DNA from: Deltaproteobacteria bacterium
GTDB lineage: Bacteria; Myxococcota; UBA796; SXON01
Length of the DNA: 13,349 nt
Direction of reading: 5' to 3'
NCBI GenBank assembly: GCA_947483545.1
Contig: CANKNP010000119.1
Span: 1 to 13,349 of the forward strand
The notes beneath the pieces were generated by a model. It was not told where the DNA came from and did no database searches. It saw only the letters and a list, made by a program, of their open reading frames with translations. A program made the position numbers and the translations under genes. Below, one piece after another: positions 6,955-13,349 of this stretch (its first letter is position 1; the number at the start of each line of letters is the position of its first letter).

Positions 6955-7733
6955 TCGCGGCCTGGGCCGACGTCGGGCTCCTGCCTGTCCACGTTGCGGG
7001 CCTGCTACTTGCCGCGTTCTTCGCTGGCTTTTTCGACGCCATCGCGGGAGGTGGCGGGCTGCTGACGGTGCCCGCCTTGCTCGCGACGCCGCTCCCGGTG
7101 CACATGGCGTTCGGCACGAACAAGGGCCAGGCGGTGTGGGGGTCGGGGGCGGCGCTGTACAGCTTCTGGCGAGCCGGGTTGGTGGAACGTGACCGCGCGC
7201 TACCAGCCTTCATCGCTGGCTTTGTCGGATCGCTCGCGGGCGCGGCGCTGCTCTTGCGGGTGAGCCCCGAGGTGCTTCGCCCGGTCGTCATGGTGCTCCT
7301 CGTCGCCGTCGCGCTCTTGCTCACCTTCCGGCCTCCGCTCACGCCGAAGCCGCGGATCCTCTCGGAGACCGCCCGCGCCGCCATCGCGATCGGCCTCGCC
7401 GCGGTGATCGGGTGCTACGACGGCTTTTTCGGACCTGGAACCGGGACCTTTCTGATCATTGGGCAGGTGGTGCTGCTCGGTGTCTCGATGCAGACGGGGT
7501 CCGCGAACGCGAAGGTCGTGAACTTCGCCTCGAACCTCGCGGCGTTCGGGCTGCTCGCCAGCCAGGGCAAGGTCGTCTGGGCGGTCGCCTTGCCGATGGC
7601 GGCGTCCCAGTTTGCGGGCGCAACCCTCGGCGTTCGCGCGGCCATTCGAGGGGGGGACCGCTTGATCCGGTGGGTCGTGTTGGCTGTGTGCCTCGCGCTC
7701 TGCGTCAAGCTCGGGTTGGACGTCTGGGGGTGA
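6951..7733 (+). CDS. TauE/SafE (TSUP) family membrane transporter, YfcA-like
   Basis: This 260-residue protein is almost entirely hydrophobic, with about seven or eight probable membrane segments. It has the duplicated TSUP signature: GFFDAIAGGGG (26-36) followed by FGTNKGQA in the first half, and GCYDGFFGPGTG (154-165) in the second half. These match the YfcA type. TSUP proteins move small sulfur-containing or organic anions such as sulfite or sulfoacetate; the substrate here cannot be read from sequence. Its ATG overlaps the stop of the lipid-kinase gene (ATGA) and its stop overlaps the next start (GTGA), so it is embedded in the operon. Length is normal for the family. Confidence 0.92.
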   Translation: MIAAWADVGLLPVHVAGLLLAAFFAGFFDAIAGGGGLLTVPALLATPLPVHMAFGTNKGQAVWGSGAALYSFWRAGLVERDRALPAFIAGFVGSLAGAALLLRVSPEVLRPVVMVLLVAVALLLTFRPPLTPKPRILSETARAAIAIGLAAVIGCYDGFFGPGTGTFLIIGQVVLLGVSMQTGSANAKVVNFASNLAAFGLLASQGKVVWAVALPMAASQFAGATLGVRAAIRGGDRLIRWVVLAVCLALCVKLGLDVWG

Positions 7734-8812
7734 AGCGGTACCCGGACCTCGACGGCCTGCGTGGGATCGCCGTTCTGCTGGTGCTTTTCCGTCACGCCGC
7801 CCGCGAGTATGTGAACCACACGGGCGACGAGGCGCTCTGGCTGCGACCCCTGCTGAACGGCTGGATCGGCGTGGATCTCTTCTTCGTGCTCTCCGGCTTC
7901 TTGATCGCGACGAACGTGCTTGCAGCGGTCGTCGACGAAGGACTCCCGCTGCGCGCCTACCTGTGGCGACGGGTTCGACGCATCGTGCCGGCCTACTACG
8001 TCGTGCTGCTCGTCGTCGCCGGGGGGTGCCTGCCCTTTTTCCCGCCCCCCGAAAAGGGCCTTTGGATCTCCGTCGCCTACCACCTGCTGTTCCTGCAGGA
8101 CTACCTCCCGGCCAACATCGTCGTCGCGTTCTGGTCGCTGGGCGTCGAGGAGAAGTTCTACCTGCTTGTACCCGGCTTGTTGATCCCCCTGGCCCGCGCC
8201 CGGCTCGGCATCCAGCTCGCGGTCGTGGCCGGGCTCGGGGTGCTGCCTCCGGTGCTCCGTTACCTGACGTGGCAAGCCCACCCGGAGATCACGACCTATG
8301 CCGCCTGCTTTGGCGTGCTCCGCAGCCCCTTTCACCTCGCGGCGGACGGCATGGCCGTGGGCGTGATGATCGCGCTGCTGATCCGGGCCGGGGTCGAGTT
8401 GAAACCTTCCGTTCGCGCTGGGTTGTTTGCCACCGCGACCGCCGTGATCTTCGGCCTGCTCTCGCGTCCCTTTCTGTTGGAGAGCGTCTCTTTCTGGTCC
8501 GTCGTCGCGCTGTTCGTGGTGCTGGCCTGGACCTTCGGCGCGATGGTCCTCGCGAGCGTGTCGGGACCGACGTTCGCGAGCCCAATCCTGGGCCATCCGG
8601 CGCTCGGCTGGGTGGGGCGGGTCTCGTACTCCTTGTACCTGGTGCACATGCTCTTTCTCGGCGTTTCATATAGGCAGTTCGGCCACCTGGGGTTCCTCCC
8701 GTTCCTCGGGGCGTTCGCGATGTACACGCTGGTCTCCGCGCTTGCGCTTCACCACCTCGTGGAGCGACCGGGTCAGGGGTTGGCCTTCTTCCGGGCTGCT
8801 CGGGAGCGCTGA
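7730..8812 (+). CDS. acyltransferase-3 family membrane protein
   Basis: This 360-residue protein starts at GTG 7730, overlapping the transporter stop by four bases. The frame stays open upstream to an ATG at 7412, but that stretch is out-of-frame transporter sequence and AT3 proteins begin as seen here (KRYPDLDGLRGIAVLLVLFRH). Motifs: DGLRG (8-12), Arg21-His22, GVDLFFVLSGFLI (47-59), RRVRRIVPAYY (80-90) and WSLGVEEKFYLL (135-146), followed by many membrane segments. The family transfers acyl groups, often acetyl, from the cytoplasmic side to sugars of O-antigen, peptidoglycan, exopolysaccharide or secreted glycolipids. As the last gene of an operon with a lipid kinase and a polyprenyl-phosphate enzyme, an envelope glycan or glycolipid acceptor is likely, by inference. 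Confidence 0.92.
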   Translation: MKRYPDLDGLRGIAVLLVLFRHAAREYVNHTGDEALWLRPLLNGWIGVDLFFVLSGFLIATNVLAAVVDEGLPLRAYLWRRVRRIVPAYYVVLLVVAGGCLPFFPPPEKGLWISVAYHLLFLQDYLPANIVVAFWSLGVEEKFYLLVPGLLIPLARARLGIQLAVVAGLGVLPPVLRYLTWQAHPEITTYAACFGVLRSPFHLAADGMAVGVMIALLIRAGVELKPSVRAGLFATATAVIFGLLSRPFLLESVSFWSVVALFVVLAWTFGAMVLASVSGPTFASPILGHPALGWVGRVSYSLYLVHMLFLGVSYRQFGHLGFLPFLGAFAMYTLVSALALHHLVERPGQGLAFFRAARER

Positions 8813-8819
8813 GGGGGCG

Positions 8820-8849
8820 GCTTGGGTCCCGTGGCCGCGCATCCCAAGC
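8820..8849 (+). terminator. possible stem-loop terminator after the acyltransferase gene
   Basis: GCTTGGG (8820-8826) pairs perfectly with CCCAAGC (8843-8849) around a 16-nt GC-rich loop, beginning 8 nt after the stop codon. There is no T-run downstream, so an intrinsic terminator is uncertain; it may protect the 3' end or act with Rho. Confidence 0.3.
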
Positions 8850-8872
8850 TGGCCGGGGGACGCCGCTGGGCT

Positions 8873-8901
8873 CGTGAGGGAGCCGTGCCTCCCGCCTCAC
8901 G
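8873..8901. repeat. GC-rich inverted repeat
   Basis: CGTGAGGGAG (8873-8882) can pair with CTCCC (8889-8893) and TCACG (8897-8901), giving ten pairs, a 6-nt loop and a 3-nt bulge. No T-run follows. It may be a second transcription-end structure of the upstream operon. Confidence 0.3.
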
Positions 8902-8921
8902 TCTGGGCGGATACGGGCGGG

Positions 8922-8936
8922 GATCCCCTGTAGTTC
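8922..8936 (+). promoter_or_regulatory. promoter-like motif, near-identical to one before the second kinase
   Basis: GATCCCCTGTAGTTC matches 14 of 15 bases of GATCCCCTATAGTTC at 12156-12170. TGTAGT sits where the other copy has TATAGT, a plausible -10. Its first bases are part of a GGGGATCCCC palindrome. No convincing -35 is visible. It lies about 190 nt upstream of the McrB-like gene, so a second, nearer promoter may matter more. Confidence 0.3.
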
Positions 8937-9103
8937 GACGGCACCCCGGACGAGCCGCCGGGTCCTTGCGCCCGGCCGCTGAGCGAGTGAGGTTGCGTCG
9001 GGCGACTCACGCTTTCGAGGCACGCTGCCCACCGCGGTGAGGTTCGGGCCGCCGAGAGCCTGCGCGCCTCCTCGCCCGCCCCGCCCCCACGACTCAGATC
9101 TGG

Positions 9104-9123
9104 TAGCCTGGCGCCCTGCGGAG
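9104..9123 (+). promoter_or_regulatory. candidate -10 element and ribosome-binding site of the McrB-like gene
   Basis: TAGCCT (9104-9109) could be a -10 box placing transcription start near 9115. GGAG at 9120-9123, with a 5-nt gap, precedes ATG 9129 and supports that start. The ribosome site is clear; the promoter is tentative because no -35 is visible. Confidence 0.4.
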
Positions 9124-9128
9124 ACCCC

Positions 9129-10637
9129 ATGCTTGAACTCGTCAATCTCGCCTACACGCCGGTCGCGGACTGGGAGGGCTGCGCACGAGGGGCTTTCGCT
9201 GCGGCGATCGGCGGTCGGTACCCGCGCGTCAAGGACCTCACCGACCCGCGCAACGACGAGAAACGGTTCCAGCTCCGGGTGAACGCGGACACCAAGGAGG
9301 GCGCGCTGCCCTACGCTGCGCTCATCCCGCCCGAGCAGGAACGGAGCGGGCCGTACGGCGGGATGAGCTTCGTGATGTTCCCGTCCTCCGAGCCCGGCGA
9401 GCCAGCCCTGCTCGGGATGGTGGTCGGAACTTCCGGCCTTGCACCCGACGAAGCCATCCTCGGCCGACCCGGCCACGCCCGAAAGGTCGGCGCCATCGCC
9501 CGGTGGCTCTCCGCACGGCTGCCCGCTTGGGCCAAAAATGACCCGGTGGGTATCGACCTCGCGCTGCCACAGACGGTGGTGCGGACGTTCGGGATCGGCG
9601 ATGCCTTGGCGAAGAAGTACGGGCCGTGCACCTACGCGCTGGTCCGACTCCCCCGGACCCGAACCTCTGCGAGCGACGAGTCCGCGCGCGTCGCGTTCGC
9701 CGCACTGATCGACCTGACGCTCGGCGAGCGCGGGGTTGAGCCCAACGCGCCCAACCGCGCCGACTCCGACCGACACCGCGACCGCTGGATGAGCACGTTG
9801 CTCCCAACCACAAGCGACCGGGCTGTCGTTGACCTCTTGAAAGCGCGGCGGTTCGCGGTCCTGGAGGGCCCACCGGGGACAGGCAAGACCGAGCTGGCTG
9901 GCCGTGTTCTGAAGGAGCACTACGGCGGCCGCGGGATCACCCGGCAGTTTCATCCAGGGACGACCTACGAGAGCTTCGTAGGAGGGCTGATGCCCCGCGA
10001 GACTCCTGGCGGTTTTGGGGTCACCTTTGCGCCCGAGGCCGGCGTGCTCATTCGCGCTGCCGAGGCTGCCGGAAAGCTGCAGAACGGCGAGCGCTACCTG
10101 CTGGTGCTCGACGAGATCAACAGGGCCGACCTCGCGAAAGTCCTGGGCGAGGCGATCTTCTTGTTCGAGCCTGGAAAACACCGCTCGGTCGAACTGCCCC
10201 TGGTGTTCGGCGGGAAGCGCGAATTGGAGCTCCCCGACAACCTCGACGTCCTCGGCACGATGAACAGCGCGGACCGCAGCATCGCCATCCTGGATGTTGC
10301 GGTCCGTCGGCGCTTCGCGTTCCAGGCGCTCTGGCCCGACCGAGGCTGGCTGAAGGAGCAGGCCGCCACCGGTCGCAAGGTCATGCTCGACGCCTTCGAC
10401 GAGGTCCTGCGGGTGTTCATCGAGTACGCCGCAGACGACGCGTTCACGCTGATCCCCGGCCCCTCGTACTTCGTCGCGCCGGAGGGGATGAGCGAGGCGA
10501 CCTGCCTCCGGACAGGACTGCGGCCGCTCCTGTGCGAGTACATCTCTCAGGGGTTCGTCGCTGGCTTTGCCGATGAGCTCCGCGCCGTGATGGACTGGGC
10601 GGAGGCGGAAGCGCTGAGCCGCAGCGCGACGACCTGA
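9129..10637 (+). CDS. McrB-like AAA+ NTPase subunit of a modification-dependent restriction system
   Basis: This 502-residue protein has a C-terminal AAA+ motor of the McrB clade: Walker A GPPGTGKT (247-254), QFHPGTTYESFVGGLMP (273-289, the clade's loop), Walker B LLVLDEINRADLAKVLGE (324-341), and MNSADRSI (378-385, the position of the MNTADR motif) followed by arginine-finger-like RRRF (393-396). McrB hexamers translocate DNA and recruit McrC for cleavage. The N-terminal 1-220 should be the DNA or modified-base reader, but I do not recognise it. It contains a striking VVGTSGLAPDEAILGRPGHA (98-117) and a GPYGGMSFVMF stretch. Good ribosome site. The next gene begins one base after the stop (TGAcGTG). 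Assignment of the motor is firm; specificity is unknown. Confidence 0.9.
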   Translation: MLELVNLAYTPVADWEGCARGAFAAAIGGRYPRVKDLTDPRNDEKRFQLRVNADTKEGALPYAALIPPEQERSGPYGGMSFVMFPSSEPGEPALLGMVVGTSGLAPDEAILGRPGHARKVGAIARWLSARLPAWAKNDPVGIDLALPQTVVRTFGIGDALAKKYGPCTYALVRLPRTRTSASDESARVAFAALIDLTLGERGVEPNAPNRADSDRHRDRWMSTLLPTTSDRAVVDLLKARRFAVLEGPPGTGKTELAGRVLKEHYGGRGITRQFHPGTTYESFVGGLMPRETPGGFGVTFAPEAGVLIRAAEAAGKLQNGERYLLVLDEINRADLAKVLGEAIFLFEPGKHRSVELPLVFGGKRELELPDNLDVLGTMNSADRSIAILDVAVRRRFAFQALWPDRGWLKEQAATGRKVMLDAFDEVLRVFIEYAADDAFTLIPGPSYFVAPEGMSEATCLRTGLRPLLCEYISQGFVAGFADELRAVMDWAEAEALSRSATT

Positions 10638-10638
10638 C

Positions 10639-12072
10639 GTGGCGGTCAAACCGAGACCGCGGCCACCAACCCGCCTCGATGCCGGAAGCCGGGCGATCCC
10701 AGATTGCTCCACGGCGTTCATCCCGGTCGCCGGCTGGCTCGGGGACGCCAGCCGTGGTCCTGCGCTGGAGAAGTACGCTGAGAGCCTGCTGACCACCAAT
10801 GCCGGCGTTCTGCGTGCTCTGAATGTGGTCGCGGAGCCGTCGCGCCGGGGCGGGCTCGCCGGCCTGTCGGTGCGGACCTCGACCCGCGTCGGCGCGATCC
10901 CCCTCCGTTCGCCCGCCACAGGCCGGACGGACTTTGGCCTGGTTGTCTCGCCGCGCTTCTCGTGGCTGTCGATCGGGGAGGCGCTGGGGGTCGCGGGGTT
11001 CCGGATCACGCCCGAGCTCCTGCCGCTCCCCACCTTGCCGCAGTCGGAGAAGTCCGTGCCGCCTTGGGTGCTCGCCAGCGTCGTCCTGGCGCGCGTGGAG
11101 GCCCTTCTCCAGAGCTTGACCCGCCGGTTCGTCGTCACGCGTGCGGTGCTGCCGGCGCCGCGCGGGCAGGTTGACGTCGGGCGTTGGGCCACCGAAGGGC
11201 TCGCCCGCGGCCGACCACTCGCCGTGCCCTGCGCGTTCCCGGACCTGCGGGATGACGAACGCCTGCGCGCCGCCATCCACTGGGTTGTACGCCGTCAGAT
11301 CGAGGGGCTCCGCGGTGCGACAGCTGCTGGGAGCACAAGCGCGCTCCGCCCGCTTCTCGATCGGTGCGAACGGATCCTCACGGCGGTCGGCGGCTCCCCC
11401 CAGCTTCGGCCAGGGTCGTCCGATCGGGAGCGATGGTCGCGCGAGCCGCTCAGGTCGCAGGTTTTCCGCGACGGGCTCGAAGCCGTGGGTTGGACCGCGG
11501 ACGACACGGGGCTTGCGGGGCTGGCCGAGACGACCGGCCTCTCGTGGCGCCTCGACATGGAGCGATTCTTCGAGGCCTGGGTGGAGTCGCTGGCCGATGG
11601 GCTGAGCCGACGAATCGGCGCCGTTCTGCGCGCCGGACGGACCGAGGCGACCCGCGTGCCGCTCAACTGGGAGCCGCGAGGCGGCGGGGGCATGAAGTCC
11701 TTGCTCCCTGACCTCGTTCTCGCGCGGGCCGACCGCACCATCGTGATCGACGCGAAGTACAAGCCGCACGGCGAGGAGCTCGGTGCCGGTGGTCGGGCGG
11801 GGCTCCGCGAGGACACGCGCGAAGTTCACCGAGACGATGTGCTCCAGGCGCTGGCGTACTCGTCGTTGTTTGCGACAGGGCGGGTGACCGCGGTGCTTGC
11901 CTACCCGTGCAGGATGGAGCGGTGGGAATCGCTGAAGGAGCGTGGGCGGACACATGCTCGGACGACCGTCGCGACGGCGGCTGGGCGGCACGTGGATCTG
12001 GTGGTTTGTGCGCTGCCGCTGGGGGTGGCGGCGGAGAAAGGGCGGGCGGCGTTGACGGAGGCGATTGGGTGA
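10639..12072 (+). CDS. McrC-like PD-(D/E)xK nuclease subunit
   Basis: This 477-residue protein starts at GTG 10639, one base after the McrB-like stop, so the two are coupled. The N-terminal third fits the McrC platform region (LSVRTSTRVGAIPL, 76-89). A middle RGQVDVGRW (175-183) and DLRDDERLRAAIHWVVRR (202-219) parallel the McrC segment before the nuclease. The C-terminal domain holds the nuclease core: MERFFEAW (307-314), LLPDLVL (355-361) with Asp358, DAKYKP (371-376) with Asp371 and Lys373, and QALAY (403-407). McrC binds the McrB hexamer, stimulates NTP hydrolysis and cuts DNA. All catalytic residues seem present. The nuclease core could in principle belong to another PD-(D/E)xK family, but the gene pair makes McrC by far the best reading. 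Confidence 0.9.
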   Translation: MAVKPRPRPPTRLDAGSRAIPDCSTAFIPVAGWLGDASRGPALEKYAESLLTTNAGVLRALNVVAEPSRRGGLAGLSVRTSTRVGAIPLRSPATGRTDFGLVVSPRFSWLSIGEALGVAGFRITPELLPLPTLPQSEKSVPPWVLASVVLARVEALLQSLTRRFVVTRAVLPAPRGQVDVGRWATEGLARGRPLAVPCAFPDLRDDERLRAAIHWVVRRQIEGLRGATAAGSTSALRPLLDRCERILTAVGGSPQLRPGSSDRERWSREPLRSQVFRDGLEAVGWTADDTGLAGLAETTGLSWRLDMERFFEAWVESLADGLSRRIGAVLRAGRTEATRVPLNWEPRGGGGMKSLLPDLVLARADRTIVIDAKYKPHGEELGAGGRAGLREDTREVHRDDVLQALAYSSLFATGRVTAVLAYPCRMERWESLKERGRTHARTTVATAAGRHVDLVVCALPLGVAAEKGRAALTEAIG

Positions 12073-12155
12073 GGGCCGCTACGGCAGGCCGCGGGGGTCG
12101 GCCTGACCGGAACCAGCCCCCCAACCGCCCCCACCCCAGCACGGATGCGAGCCAA

Positions 12156-12181
12156 GATCCCCTATAGTTCCCGAATTCGGG
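12156..12181 (+). promoter_or_regulatory. promoter-like element with a perfect palindrome upstream of the second kinase
   Basis: GATCCCCTATAGTTC (12156-12170) contains TATAGT (12163-12168), a good -10 candidate. It runs directly into CCCGAATTCGGG (12170-12181), a perfect 12-bp palindrome where transcription would start, about 40 nt upstream of ATG 12219. This is a typical operator position. No -35 is evident. Another -10-like TTATCT nearer the start (about 12205) would give a nearly leaderless message. Confidence 0.4.
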
Positions 12182-12218
12182 CGTTTTCGGCGTTGCAGGA
12201 TCGGTTATCTAGCCCCCA

Positions 12219-13349
12219 ATGTTCGATCTCCCCCCATCCATTGGACGCTGGAGCATCGAGCGCCTTTTGGGCCAGGGCGGGATGGCCACGGTTCTGCTCG
12301 GCACCGACCCGACAGGTGCACGCGCCGCGATCAAGTGGTTGAACTTCGGGAGTCCTCGCATCCGCGCGCGGTTCGCGCGGGAGATCCGGGTCATGGGCCA
12401 GCTCCATCACACCGGTGTCGCCAGGGTAATCGAAGCGGGCGAGGCAGAGGGCCGGCCTTGGGTCGCGCTCCAATACGTCGAGGGGCCAGACCTCGCACAG
12501 CACGCGCTCACGCTGCGGAAGCGCCCGCCCGCCGAGCGCGCGGCCAAGGTTCGAGGGTACGCGCTCGATCTGTGCGCCTCGCTCGCCTACATTCACGACG
12601 CTGGCCTCGTCCACCGCGACGTGAAACCGGCCAACGTGCTGCTCGCGCCGGACGGCCACGTGGTGCTCACGGACTTCGGGGTCGTCGCCGAGCTGGACTC
12701 AGAAGATCCGGTCACGCAATCGGGCACGCTTGTCGGAACCGCGGCGTGGGCGGCTCCTGAGCAGCTGGAAGGCGCCGATGTGGACGGGCGCGCGGACCAA
12801 TACGGCCTGGGAGCGACGCTCTACCTGCTGCTCACCGGACAGCGGCCTGTCACGGCGCACGAGCCTGCGGAGATCTTGTGCCAGGTGCTCGCCGGTCGGA
12901 TTCGACCGCCGTCGACGATCGATCCCTCGATCCCGGCGGATCTCGAGGCGTTCGTGCTTCGTCTCCTCAATCGGCTGCCCTCCGATAGGTTCCCCGACAT
13001 GCGCGCGGCCCTCGATGCGCTCGGTCCCGCCGAGGCCGTGGGTCATCCGCTCGCCGGACGCCAACCGGCGCTGGACGCCATCGCCGCCGCGTTGGACGCC
13101 GTCGCCGGGGGCCGAGGGATGCTCGTGGTCGTCGAGGGCGCGCCGCTGTCGGGCCGGGGCTGGCTCGCCGGCGTGGCGCGTGCGTCGGGCGAGCGGCGGG
13201 GGCTGCACGTTGTCACCGCGGACGATCCGCTCACGTTGGAGGCGGCGTGCGCCCGTCTCGCGGCAGGAGAGTCGCTGCTTGTGCTCACAGCCGATCCGCG
13301 GGGCATCCTCGCAGATGAGGTCATCACCCTTGACCCGCTCTCGCTCGCC
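12219..13349 (+). CDS. Ser/Thr protein kinase fused to a degenerate AAA/STAND-type domain, 3'-partial
   Basis: The frame is open from ATG 12219 to the window edge: 377 codons, no stop. The kinase domain (about 9-265) has Gly-loop LLGQGGMATV, Lys39 in AIK, Glu55, HRDVKPAN (132-139) with Asp134 and Asn139, DFG 152-154, APE 179-181 and Asp192; it should be active. From about 279 a second domain begins as in AAA_16/STAND ATPases that follow kinases: GRQPALDAI, then a P-loop-like EGAPLSGRGWL (306-316). The Lys and Ser/Thr of Walker A are replaced by Arg313 and Gly314. LLVLTADP follows only about 40 residues later with no Walker B between, then TLDPLS. It therefore looks like a compacted pseudo-ATPase, cut by the edge. 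No Shine-Dalgarno site precedes the ATG. It lies 146 nt after the McrC-like gene and probably has its own promoter. Confidence 0.88.
   Translation, partial: MFDLPPSIGRWSIERLLGQGGMATVLLGTDPTGARAAIKWLNFGSPRIRARFAREIRVMGQLHHTGVARVIEAGEAEGRPWVALQYVEGPDLAQHALTLRKRPPAERAAKVRGYALDLCASLAYIHDAGLVHRDVKPANVLLAPDGHVVLTDFGVVAELDSEDPVTQSGTLVGTAAWAAPEQLEGADVDGRADQYGLGATLYLLLTGQRPVTAHEPAEILCQVLAGRIRPPSTIDPSIPADLEAFVLRLLNRLPSDRFPDMRAALDALGPAEAVGHPLAGRQPALDAIAAALDAVAGGRGMLVVVEGAPLSGRGWLAGVARASGERRGLHVVTADDPLTLEAACARLAAGESLLVLTADPRGILADEVITLDPLSLA

Larger units (their letters stand above)
8813..9128. other. intergenic region between the envelope operon and the mcrBC-like pair
   Basis: These 316 bp carry no credible gene on either strand; the open frames are Arg/Pro-rich and lack ribosome sites. 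The region holds two stem-loops after the acyltransferase stop (8820-8849 and 8873-8901), a 10-bp palindrome GGGGATCCCC (8919-8928) overlapping a promoter-like motif (8922-8936), and a -10-like TAGCCT with a ribosome site just before the McrB-like start. Confidence 0.6.

Noticed and set aside
7412..7729. Upstream extension of the acyltransferase frame to ATG 7412
   Set aside because: The extra 106 codons are transporter DNA read out of frame and are Arg/Gly-rich; GTG 7730 gives the normal AT3 N-terminus and a four-base overlap with the transporter.
8289..11276. 995-codon minus-strand open frame
   Set aside because: It lies antisense to the acyltransferase end, the McrB-like gene and part of the McrC-like gene, all with clear catalytic motifs. 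Its translation is Arg/Pro/Ser/Gly-rich with no recognisable domain, as expected for an antisense shadow in high-GC DNA.
10444..11991. 515-codon minus-strand open frame
   Set aside because: Antisense to the McrC-like nuclease core, with low-complexity Arg/Pro/His-rich translation and no motif.
12073..12155. Possible terminator after the McrC-like gene
   Set aside because: Only a 5-bp AGGCC/GGCCT stem with a long loop and no T-run could be found, too weak to call.

Overview
The window is high-GC DNA with tightly packed genes and heavy use of GTG starts. It carries two Hanks-type Ser/Thr kinases, an FHA-domain protein, a bacterial Ig-like lipoprotein and a decaprenyl-phosphate-phosphoribosyltransferase-like UbiA enzyme. 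That mix, and the HRDVSPxN catalytic loop of the first kinase, suggest a myxobacterium-like (Myxococcota) chromosome. This is inferred from gene content only. No tRNA, rRNA, CRISPR array, transposase or integrase was seen.

Layout. (1) 1-2356, minus: a large FHA-domain protein that runs off the left edge, open for 785 codons. (2) 2467-3078, minus: a small Ig-like lipoprotein, with a convincing Rho-independent terminator at 2404-2441 separating it from the FHA gene. (3) 3079-3325: a divergent control region with an AT-rich patch and two adjoining palindromes. (4) 3326-8812, plus: five genes with junctions of 1 nt, 1 nt, -4 nt and -4 nt, surely one operon. They encode a transmembrane Ser/Thr kinase, a UbiA-family prenyl-phosphate transferase, a diacylglycerol/sphingosine-kinase-like lipid kinase (probable CTG start), a TauE/SafE (TSUP) exporter and an acyltransferase-3 membrane protein. 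(5) 8813-9128: non-coding, with two stem-loops and a probable promoter and ribosome site for the next gene. (6) 9129-12072, plus: a two-gene McrBC-type modification-dependent restriction system whose McrB-like subunit has an N-terminal domain I do not recognise. (7) 12073-12218: non-coding, with a promoter-like element and a perfect 12-bp palindrome. (8) 12219-13349, plus: a second Ser/Thr kinase fused to what looks like a degenerate AAA/STAND-type ATPase domain, running off the right edge, open for 377 codons.

How the genes may work together. The five-gene operon links a signalling kinase to enzymes that build or modify membrane lipids and polyprenyl-linked sugars, so it may be a kinase-controlled envelope module. 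The FHA protein next door is a candidate reader of kinase-phosphorylated threonines, although its FHA motif is imperfect. The mcrBC pair is best read as a defence unit. The kinase-pseudo-ATPase gene directly downstream has its own apparent promoter, so a link to restriction is only a hypothesis.

Both edge genes lack a stop codon inside the window and would be missed by any method that requires closed ORFs.
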